DNA of 11,383 bases from Chloroflexota bacterium (GTDB taxonomy: Bacteria; Chloroflexota; Limnocylindria; Limnocylindrales; CSP1-4). Both the position numbers and the translations under genes were made by a program. The stretch spans positions 1 to 11,383 of the forward strand of contig JAJYNP010000238.1 of NCBI GenBank assembly GCA_021786265.1, read 5' to 3'. The notes under the pieces are model-generated. The model ran no database searches, was not told where the DNA came from, and worked only from the letters and a program-made list of their open reading frames with translations. Numbering within the stretch: the first letter of the stretch is position 1; the number at the start of each line of letters is the position of its first letter. Shown here piece after piece: positions 1 through 11,383 of this stretch.

Positions 1-162
1 ATCAACGAGGCGTGGTCCGAACTGAAGAAGGTCACCTGGCCGACCCGGGAGCAGACGCGCAACCTGACCGTGCTGGTGCTCGTGATCAGCGCGGCCATCG
101 GCCTGTACATCACCGTGTTCGACGTCCTGTTCACCCAGGTCGTCCAGATCCTGACCGCGTGA
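1..162 (+). CDS. secE: SecE, preprotein translocase subunit (3' part)
   Basis: The window opens inside this gene; 53 residues and the TGA stop are visible, and the start lies upstream. SecE is the small membrane subunit that stabilises SecY in the SecYEG export channel. The visible part has the family hallmark [13 protein letters not shown] (residues 7-19 of the fragment), the amphipathic segment lying on the cytoplasmic membrane face. It is followed by one hydrophobic span, roughly fragment residues 22-50, which is the single transmembrane helix of minimal SecE proteins. Its place directly before nusG is the usual bacterial order. The stop overlaps or abuts the nusG start, so the two are almost certainly translated from one mRNA. 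The identification is firm; the N-terminal length cannot be judged. Confidence 0.95.
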   Translation: MNEAWSELKKVTWPTREQTRNLTVLVLVISAAIGLYITVFDVLFTQVVQILTA

Positions 163-164
163 CC

Positions 165-737
165 ATGTCCGCCCCCGACGTCGCCGCGGTCCGGCCCGAG
201 AAGCACTGGTACGTGATCCACACGTACTCGGGCTACGAGAACAAGGTGAAGGCCAACCTCGAGCACCGCATCGAGTCGATGGGCATGGAGGATCGCATCT
301 TCCAGGTCCTGGTCCCGATGGAGGACGAGATCGAGATCCGCCAGGGGCAGCGACACACCGTCCAGAAGAAGGTGTACCCGGGCTACGTGCTGGTCGAGAT
401 GATCCTCGACCCGGAATCGTGGTTCGTGGTGCGCAACACCCCCGGAGTGACGAGCTTCGTGGGTGGCGGCAACATCCCGGGGACGCGCAGCGAGCCCGTC
501 CCGCTCGCGGAGCACGAGGTCAAGCAGATCCTGCGGCAGATGGGCGTGGAGGCGCCCAAGTACCGCGTCGCGTTCACCAAGGGCCAGAGCGTCCGCGTCA
601 CGGACGGGCCCTTCGCCGAGTTCATCGGCACCGTGGACGAGGTCAATCCCGAGCGGAACAAGGTCAAGGTGCTCGTCAGCATCTTCGGCCGCGAGACGCC
701 CGTCGAGCTCGACTTCCTCCAGGTCGAGAAGCTCTAA
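165..737 (+). CDS. nusG: NusG transcription termination/antitermination factor
   Basis: 190-aa NusG, close to the usual length of about 180. The NGN domain spans about residues 14-125 ([16 protein letters not shown] at its start, then [10 protein letters not shown], then the [12 protein letters not shown] segment) and binds the RNA polymerase clamp. The C-terminal KOW domain, about residues 135-190 ([19 protein letters not shown]), contacts Rho or ribosomal protein S10. NusG suppresses pausing and couples transcription to translation or to Rho. Start choice: ATG at 165 lies 2 nt after the secE stop, and no Shine-Dalgarno is visible, which suggests translational coupling. An in-frame GTG at 159 would give a GTGA overlap with the secE stop and only two more residues; it is a real alternative. 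A further in-frame ATG at 12 lies within secE and is rejected. Confidence 0.97.
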   Translation: MSAPDVAAVRPEKHWYVIHTYSGYENKVKANLEHRIESMGMEDRIFQVLVPMEDEIEIRQGQRHTVQKKVYPGYVLVEMILDPESWFVVRNTPGVTSFVGGGNIPGTRSEPVPLAEHEVKQILRQMGVEAPKYRVAFTKGQSVRVTDGPFAEFIGTVDEVNPERNKVKVLVSIFGRETPVELDFLQVEKL

Positions 738-755
738 CCGAGAGGCAGCGAGTTC

Positions 756-1178
756 GTGGCCAAGAAGATCCGAGTGGTGCTGACCCTGCAGCTGCCCGCC
801 GGCAAGGCGACGCCAGCGCCGCCGGTCGGGACCGCGCTCGGCCCGCACATCAACGTGGTCGAGTTCTGCAAGTCCTACAACGAGAAGACGGCCGGGCAGG
901 TCGGGCAGGTCATCCCCGCCCAGATCACGGTCTACGAGGACCGGTCGTTCACCTTCATCCTGAAGACCCCACCGGCCGCGGACCTGCTCCGCAAGGCGGC
1001 CGGGGTCGAACTGGGGTCCGCCACCCCCGGCCGCAGCCCGGCCGGGACCGTGACCCGGGCTCAGGTCCGCGAGATCGCGCAGACCAAGCTCGTCGATCTG
1101 AACGCGACTGACCTCGATGCCGCGGCGCGGATGATCGAGGGTACGGCGCGCTCGATGGGCATCGAGGTGGTCGGCTAG
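756..1178 (+). CDS. rplK: Large ribosomal subunit protein L11
   Basis: 140-aa L11, normal length. L11 binds the 1070 region of 23S rRNA and forms the GTPase-associated centre with L10 and L7/L12. The N-terminal domain (about 1-70) has the proline-rich PAPPVG helix; the C-terminal rRNA-binding domain holds [12 protein letters not shown] and the [13 protein letters not shown] ending, both canonical. The start is GTG at 756; MAKKIRVV matches the normal L11 beginning, and a weak SD (GAGAGG, 740-745) lies 10 nt upstream. It is 18 bp after nusG and so co-transcribed. Oddity: the usual VGPALGQHGVNIMEF stretch reads [14 protein letters not shown], with Pro26 replaced by Thr and one glycine missing after His31. 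The reading frame is clean around it. See findings for the thiostrepton implication. Confidence 0.97.
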   Translation: MAKKIRVVLTLQLPAGKATPAPPVGTALGPHINVVEFCKSYNEKTAGQVGQVIPAQITVYEDRSFTFILKTPPAADLLRKAAGVELGSATPGRSPAGTVTRAQVREIAQTKLVDLNATDLDAAARMIEGTARSMGIEVVG

Positions 1179-1200
1179 CGAGGCGGCCTGCGCCGGCATC

Positions 1201-1228
1201 CGCGGGAACCCCGGCCGGGGTTCCTGCG
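1201..1228 (+). promoter_or_regulatory. Strong hairpin in the rplK-rplA spacer
   Basis: Bases 1205-1224 are a perfect 20-bp palindrome (GGAACCCCGG then its complement). Four more pairs (one G-U) extend it to a 12-bp stem with a GGCC loop at 1201-1228. No T-run follows (TTGTCC), so it is not a classical intrinsic terminator. It may be an mRNA processing site, a pause or partial attenuator, or a protein-bound element controlling rplA downstream. The structure is seen directly; the role is inference. Confidence 0.6.
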
Positions 1229-1259
1229 TTGTCCACCATCCGGCCCGTGCACCCCGCGT

Positions 1260-1274
1260 CGAGAGGGGAGGCCG
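1260..1274 (+). repeat. Shared leader motif, copy 1 (CGAGAGGGGAGGCCG)
   Basis: This 15-nt motif lies 26 nt before rplA. Copy 2 in the rplJ leader (2118-2132) matches at 14 of 15 positions. In both places CGTGC stands 8-9 nt upstream and a CCCC run can pair with the GGGG of the motif. Here the loop would be 9 nt (CCCC 1252-1255 with GGGG 1265-1268). Function unknown; part of a ribosomal protein leader structure is the natural guess. Confidence 0.45.
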
Positions 1275-1285
1275 CCCTGGCGGCC
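1270..1285 (+). promoter_or_regulatory. Small hairpin just upstream of the rplA ribosome binding site
   Basis: GGCCGCC (1270-1276) and GGCGGCC (1279-1285) are perfect inverted arms separated by CT; a 6-bp stem with a 4-nt loop is realistic. It ends 3 nt before the rplA Shine-Dalgarno AAGGGAG (1289-1295), so its folding could change access to that site. It competes with the CCCC/GGGG pairing just upstream only at its edge. Confidence 0.4.
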
Positions 1286-1299
1286 GAGAAGGGAGCCAC

Positions 1300-2010
1300 A
1301 TGGCGCATCACGGCAAGAAGTACCTGGAGGCGGTCAAGCTCGTCGAGCGCGAGCGGCTCTACCCGCCCGCGGAGGCCGCGGCACTGCTCAAGCAGACCTC
1401 CGCAGTAGCCTTCGACGCGACCACCGAGGTACACATCCGGCTGGGCGTCGATCCGCGCCACGCCGACCAGATGGTGCGCGGGACGGTCGTCCTGCCCCAC
1501 GGGACCGGGCGCCACGTCCGCGTGCTCGTCTTCGCCCAGGGCGAGAAGGCGCGCGAGGCGACCGACGCCGGCGCGGACATCGTGGGCGGCGAGGACCTGG
1601 TCAAGAAGATCGAGTCCGGCTGGCTCGAGTTCGACGTGGCGCTGGCGACGCCCGACATGATGGGCATGGTGGGCCGGCTGGGGAAGATCCTGGGCCGGCG
1701 CGGCCTGATGCCGAACCCCAAGTCCGGCACCATCACGTTCGACCTGACGCGCGCCATCCGCGAGGTCAAGGCGGGACGCGTGGAGTTCAAGGTCGACAAG
1801 GGTGGCATCATCCACGCACGGTTCGGCAAGACGTCCTTCGCGGACGAGCAGCTGGTCGAGAACCTCGCCACGCTGGTCGACGCCGTGAACCGCGCGAAGC
1901 CCGCCGCCGCCAAGGGGCAGTACTTCCGCGGGTTGACCGTGGCATCCACCATGGGCCCCGGCATTCGCGTCGACGTGCCGGCGCTGCTCGCGGCAGCCGC
2001 GCAGGCGTAA
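1300..2010 (+). CDS. rplA: Large ribosomal subunit protein L1
   Basis: 236-aa L1, a normal length. L1 binds 23S rRNA helices 76-78, forms the mobile L1 stalk that guides deacylated tRNA out of the E site, and in many bacteria represses its own mRNA. The protein starts [15 protein letters not shown]. The signature [19 protein letters not shown] is at residues 125-143, and the C-terminal rRNA-binding half includes [14 protein letters not shown] and the [14 protein letters not shown] ending. ATG at 1300 is preceded by AAGGGAG (1289-1295) at 4-nt spacing. The 121-bp spacer from rplK, with its hairpins, makes separate post-transcriptional control of rplA plausible. Nothing looks truncated. Confidence 0.97.
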   Translation: MAHHGKKYLEAVKLVERERLYPPAEAAALLKQTSAVAFDATTEVHIRLGVDPRHADQMVRGTVVLPHGTGRHVRVLVFAQGEKAREATDAGADIVGGEDLVKKIESGWLEFDVALATPDMMGMVGRLGKILGRRGLMPNPKSGTITFDLTRAIREVKAGRVEFKVDKGGIIHARFGKTSFADEQLVENLATLVDAVNRAKPAAAKGQYFRGLTVASTMGPGIRVDVPALLAAAAQA

Positions 2011-2117
2011 CGTCCACCCGCGGCGCGCGGCGCCGCCCACCAGACGAGCGACGCCGGCCCTGCCGGGCGCCGCGATCAACTGAAGACCGTTCCGCCGCAG
2101 ACAGCGTGCGTCCACCC

Positions 2118-2132
2118 CGAGAGGGGCGGCCG
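2118..2132 (+). repeat. Shared leader motif, copy 2 (CGAGAGGGGCGGCCG)
   Basis: Matches copy 1 (1260-1274, before rplA) at 14 of 15 positions, again with CGTGC upstream (2105-2109). Here it contains the 3' arm and GAGA loop of the CCCC-GAGA-GGGG hairpin. The first seven bases, CGAGAGG, also occur at 739-745 just before rplK, where they may serve as its SD. Confidence 0.45.
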
Positions 2133-2140
2133 AAATCGCG

Positions 2141-2170
2141 GGGCCGTCCGGGCAATTCGCCCGGGGGCCC
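2141..2170 (+). promoter_or_regulatory. Long hairpin in the rplJ leader
   Basis: GGGCC (2141-2145) pairs with GGCCC (2166-2170), and CCGGGC (2148-2153) with GCCCGG (2159-2164), around an AATTC loop with a small internal bulge. That gives 11 G-C pairs. No T-run follows, so a role as a Rho-independent terminator is doubtful; structural scaffold, pause or attenuator are possible. Confidence 0.5.
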
Positions 2171-2212
2171 GCGGGCACGCCGAGGCGAGCTCATCGTTCG
2201 GGTCCTCTGCCC

Positions 2213-2266
2213 GGGCGCGTGCGCCCCTCGCGGAACGACGCAGGGGCGCCTGGGTGCCAGGCGTCC
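2213..2266 (+). promoter_or_regulatory. rplJ: Three overlapping alternative hairpins before the rplJ SD
   Basis: Hairpin A pairs GGGCGC (2213-2218) with GCGCCC (2221-2226). Hairpin B pairs GCGCCCCT (2221-2228) with AGGGGCGC (2242-2249), a perfect 8 bp. Hairpin C pairs 2244-2253 with 2257-2266 (10 bp, one G-U, GTG loop) and ends only 4 nt before the purine-rich SD. B shares bases with both A and C, so forming B prevents the other two. This is the logic of an attenuation or translation switch, though GC-rich DNA makes chance pairings common. Confidence 0.5.
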
Positions 2267-2270
2267 GACA

Positions 2271-2280
2271 GGAAAGGAGG
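2271..2280 (+). promoter_or_regulatory. rplJ: Ribosome binding site of rplJ
   Basis: GGAAAGGAGG is the strongest Shine-Dalgarno in the window, ending 4 nt before ATG 2285. It decides the start: an upstream in-frame ATG at 2219 lies inside the structured leader and has no SD. Confidence 0.8.
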
Positions 2281-2284
2281 GCCC

Positions 2285-2818
2285 ATGCCCACCGAGGCCA
2301 AGCGGGCGACCGTGGCGGCGCTGACCGAGGAGTTCTCGGCCGCGTCCGCGTCGATCGTCACCGACTACCGTGGCCTCAGCGTCGCCGACCTGGCCGCCAT
2401 CCGTCGCTCGCTGCGACCCCAGGGCGTCACCTACCGCGTCGTCAAGAACCGGCTGGCGAAGATCGCCGCGGACCAGGCGGGGAGGTCCGAGCTCGGGCCG
2501 CTCCTCGACGGACCGACGGCGATCGCGCTCGGCGCGGGAGACGAGGCCGTGGTGGCCCGCGCCCTGCTCGACGCGATCCGCCCGTACCGCAACCTCAAGG
2601 TGCGCGGCGCGGTGCTGCGGCAGCGGCGCATCCAGGCCGATGACGTGACCCGCCTGGCCACGCTCCCCGGCCGGGAGCAGCTGCTGGGCCAGCTGGCCGG
2701 CGCCGTCAGCTCGCCGCTGACGACGATGGCGGGCCTCCTGGCGGCTCCGCTGCGGAACCTCGGCTACGCGCTTGCGCAGCTGCAGGAGCAGCGCTCCGGC
2801 GGCCAGGGCGGCGCCTAG
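2285..2818 (+). CDS. rplJ: Large ribosomal subunit protein L10
   Basis: 177-aa L10, the base of the ribosomal stalk. It anchors L7/L12 dimers to 23S rRNA next to L11. The protein begins MPTEAKRATVAALTEEF; the N-terminal rRNA-binding domain has the typical DYRGLSVADLAAIRRSLR and VVKNRLAKIAADQ segments (about residues 27-65). The alanine- and leucine-rich C-terminal helix (about 140-170) is the docking site for L7/L12 dimers; how many dimers it holds cannot be read reliably by eye. It is preceded by a long structured leader and followed after 114 bp by rplL, the usual pair. L10 complexed with L12 typically represses this pair by binding the leader. Confidence 0.96.
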   Translation: MPTEAKRATVAALTEEFSAASASIVTDYRGLSVADLAAIRRSLRPQGVTYRVVKNRLAKIAADQAGRSELGPLLDGPTAIALGAGDEAVVARALLDAIRPYRNLKVRGAVLRQRRIQADDVTRLATLPGREQLLGQLAGAVSSPLTTMAGLLAAPLRNLGYALAQLQEQRSGGQGGA

Positions 2819-2823
2819 CGCCG

Positions 2824-2849
2824 GTCCGGCCCGGCCAGGATGGCCGGAC
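2824..2849 (+). promoter_or_regulatory. Hairpin immediately after rplJ
   Basis: GTCCGGCC (2824-2831) and GGCCGGAC (2842-2849) are perfect 8-bp arms; an alternative 6-bp stem with a 5-nt loop uses 2831-2836 with 2842-2847. A second, weaker stem, GCCGG (2860-2864) with CCGGC (2870-2874), follows. No T-run. It could protect the 3' end of the rplJ message or tune the L10:L7/L12 ratio, because L7/L12 is needed in several copies per ribosome. Confidence 0.45.
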
Positions 2850-2932
2850 AGCGGTGGCTGCCGGATCCGCCGGCCACGCCACGACATGACGAGACCCAGT
2901 TCCACCAGGACACGAACGGAGAGCACGCACCA

Positions 2933-3319
2933 ATGGCACTGACCCAGGAGCAGATCCTCGAGGCGATCGACGGCATGACCGTCCTCGAGCTGTCCGAGTT
3001 CATCAAGAAGTTCGAGGAGCGCTACGGCGTCACCGCCGCCGCCCCGGTGGCGGTCGCGGCCGCCCCTGCCGCTGCCGCTGCCGCCCAGGCCGCTCCGGAG
3101 GAGGAGCAGACCGAGTTCACCGCGATCCTGAGCGCCGTCGGGCCCAACAAGATCCCGGTGATCAAGGTCGTGCGGGAGCTGACCGGTCTCGGCCTCAAGG
3201 AGGCCAAGGATCTGGTCGACGGCGCCCCGAAGCCGGTCAAGGAGGCCGTCTCGAAGGAGGAGGCGGAGAAGATCAAGGCCGCGCTGTCCGAGCAGGGCGC
3301 GACCGTCGACATCAAGTAG
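2933..3319 (+). CDS. rplL: Large ribosomal subunit protein L7/L12
   Basis: 128-aa L7/L12, slightly above the common length of about 120-125. The N-terminal dimerisation and L10-binding domain is residues 1-33 ([21 protein letters not shown]). The flexible hinge, about 34-60, is almost pure Ala/Pro/Val and then acidic. The C-terminal domain (about 60-128) recruits and stimulates translational GTPases and holds [20 protein letters not shown] and the final GATVDIK. ATG at 2933 is preceded by GGAGAG (2918-2923) at 9-nt spacing. An in-frame ATG at 2840 would add 31 residues that do not resemble L7/L12 and falls in the hairpin loop, so it is rejected. Confidence 0.97.
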   Translation: MALTQEQILEAIDGMTVLELSEFIKKFEERYGVTAAAPVAVAAAPAAAAAAQAAPEEEQTEFTAILSAVGPNKIPVIKVVRELTGLGLKEAKDLVDGAPKPVKEAVSKEEAEKIKAALSEQGATVDIK

Positions 3320-3338
3320 TCCCGCGGACCCGCGGCGA

Positions 3339-3361
3339 CCCTGCCGCGGATCCCGGCAGGG
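3339..3361 (+). promoter_or_regulatory. Hairpin 1 between rplL and rpoB
   Basis: CCCTGCCG (3339-3346) and CGGCAGGG (3354-3361) form a perfect 8-bp stem with a 7-nt loop. A smaller stem, CCGCG/CGGCGG-like arms at 3322-3326 and 3331-3335, sits just before it. It directly adjoins the terminator-like hairpin at 3361-3387; the two cannot both use G3361. Confidence 0.5.
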
Positions 3362-3391
3362 AGCGGGCGCCCACCCGGGCCCCGCTCCTTT
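3361..3391 (+). terminator. Likely partial terminator/attenuator between rplL and rpoB
   Basis: GAGCGGG (3361-3367) pairs with CCCGCTC (3381-3387), and GCCC (3369-3372) with GGGC (3377-3380), around an ACCC loop. The result is an 11-bp, almost entirely G-C stem with a single bulged C at 3368. It is followed by CTTT. The T-run is short, so termination is probably incomplete. E. coli has an attenuator in the same spacer, which supports the reading by position. Downstream, rpoB has its own promoter. Confidence 0.6.
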
Positions 3392-3425
3392 GGCCTGCCG
3401 GCGGGTCTTCGCTTCGCAACGGGCT

Positions 3426-3453
3426 TTGACAGGACTGTCTGGCGTGGTACACT
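3426..3453 (+). promoter_or_regulatory. rpoB: Sigma70/sigmaA-type promoter for rpoBC
   Basis: TTGACA (3426-3431) is a perfect -35 box. After a 16-bp spacer comes TACACT (3448-3453), a good -10 box, with TG at 3445-3446 forming an extended -10 (TGGTACACT). Such AT-containing boxes stand out in this GC-rich sequence. Transcription would begin near 3459-3461, leaving a leader of about 50 nt before rpoB. It lies just downstream of the rplL hairpins, consistent with independent transcription of rpoB and rpoC. Confidence 0.8.
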
Positions 3454-3472
3454 GACTGGTCTGTGAGCGCGG

Positions 3473-3505
3473 CCCCCTTTTCCTCCCTCCTCCTCCGTCA
3501 AGGAG
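3473..3505 (+). promoter_or_regulatory. rpoB: Pyrimidine tract and Shine-Dalgarno in the rpoB leader
   Basis: Bases 3473-3496 are 24 uninterrupted pyrimidines, ending in CTCCTCC. The SD is AAGGAG (3500-3505), 6 nt before ATG 3512. CTCCT (3490-3494) can pair with AGGAG (3501-3505) around a 6-nt loop, which would hide the SD. The tract would fill roughly the middle of the short leader transcribed from the promoter at 3426-3453. Confidence 0.55.
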
Positions 3506-3511
3506 CGATTC

Positions 3512-7000
<3,489 letters not shown>

Positions 7001-7015
7001 TCGCCCGTACATCAT

Positions 7016-7049
7016 GCGGCGCCGGCCTTTCGGCCGGGGGCGGCGCCGC
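7016..7049 (+). promoter_or_regulatory. Strong hairpin in the rpoB-rpoC spacer
   Basis: GCGGCGCC (7016-7023) pairs with GGCGCCGC (7042-7049), and GGCC (7024-7027) with GGCC (7032-7035) around a TTTC loop; six bases (7036-7041) bulge on the 3' side. A competing inner stem pairs 7022-7027 with 7032-7037. No T-run follows, so processing, stability or pausing is more likely than termination. The rpoC SD, GGAGGAG (7095-7101), is 45 nt downstream. Confidence 0.5.
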
Positions 7050-7105
7050 TCGCCGACGGTCCCGGATCGCGTCTCGGAGGGGCCCCTGAGGCGCGGAGGA
7101 GAACG

Positions 7106-11383
<4,278 letters not shown>

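Larger units (their letters stand above)
2073..2270 (+). promoter_or_regulatory. Putative L10 autoregulatory mRNA leader before rplJ
   Basis: The rplA-rplJ spacer is 274 bp, the place where many bacteria carry the L10 leader, an mRNA structure bound by the L10-(L12) complex to repress rplJL. CAGACAGC at 2098-2105 is identical to the CAGACAGC of the L10-binding region of E. coli 23S rRNA (as I recall that sequence), the mimicry expected of such leaders; a related GAAGACCG lies just upstream (2082-2089). A CCCC-GAGA-GGGG hairpin with a GNRA-type tetraloop follows (2115-2126). Further down is a series of strong hairpins up to the SD. A covariance-model search is needed to confirm the family and fix its edges, which are approximate here. 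Confidence 0.55.

Noticed and set aside
1933..1961. TTGACC at 1933-1938 as a -35 box for rplJ
   Set aside because: It lies inside rplA and no acceptable -10 box follows at 16-18 bp (the bases there are GC-rich).
2219..2284. Longer rplJ start at ATG 2219
   Set aside because: It would translate the hairpin region, has no SD, and adds 22 residues unlike L10; the ATG at 2285 has an excellent SD.
7078..7087. AGGGGCCCCT palindrome before rpoC
   Set aside because: There is no loop for an RNA hairpin, and a 10-bp GC palindrome is expected by chance in DNA of this composition.

Overview
This window is a conserved bacterial transcription/translation block read entirely on the + strand: the 3' end of secE, then nusG, rplK (L11), rplA (L1), rplJ (L10), rplL (L7/L12), rpoB and most of rpoC, which runs off the right edge. 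The order is the classical one. The DNA is very GC-rich by eye and codon third positions are almost all G or C. The short RpoB (1162 aa), the long coiled-coil insertion near the start of RpoC, the lack of the proteobacterial SI3 insertion and the style of the L7/L12 sequence point to a Terrabacteria lineage. My best guess is a high-GC member of Chloroflexota, with Actinomycetota-like relatives as the alternative. This is inference from remembered family sequences, not a search.

Layout: secE ends at 162 and nusG follows with a stop/start coupling; rplK begins 18 bp after nusG. Then come regulatory spacers: rplK-rplA (121 bp), rplA-rplJ (274 bp, the expected place of the L10 autoregulatory leader), rplJ-rplL (114 bp), rplL-rpoB (192 bp) and rpoB-rpoC (105 bp). 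Every one of these holds at least one strong inverted repeat. The rplL-rpoB spacer carries tandem hairpins, the second shaped like an intrinsic terminator, followed by a near-consensus sigma70/sigmaA promoter. RNA polymerase genes can therefore probably be transcribed separately from the ribosomal protein genes. No gene-free stretch exceeds 300 bp.

How the genes work together: SecE is part of the protein-export channel. NusG links RNA polymerase to Rho and to the ribosome. L11, L1, L10 and L7/L12 build the ribosomal stalk and the GTPase-associated centre. RpoB and RpoC form the polymerase active site.

I found no mobile element, CRISPR array, RNA gene or foreign cargo, and no new multi-gene system. 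What deserves a second look is inside the housekeeping genes and spacers: natural substitutions at the rifampicin site of RpoB (Ser424, E. coli His526) and at the thiostrepton-contact region of L11 (Thr26 plus a one-residue deletion); two extra structural modules in RpoC; overlapping, mutually exclusive hairpins before rplJ; a 15-nt motif shared by the rplA and rplJ leaders; and a 24-nt pyrimidine tract that can pair with the rpoB Shine-Dalgarno.
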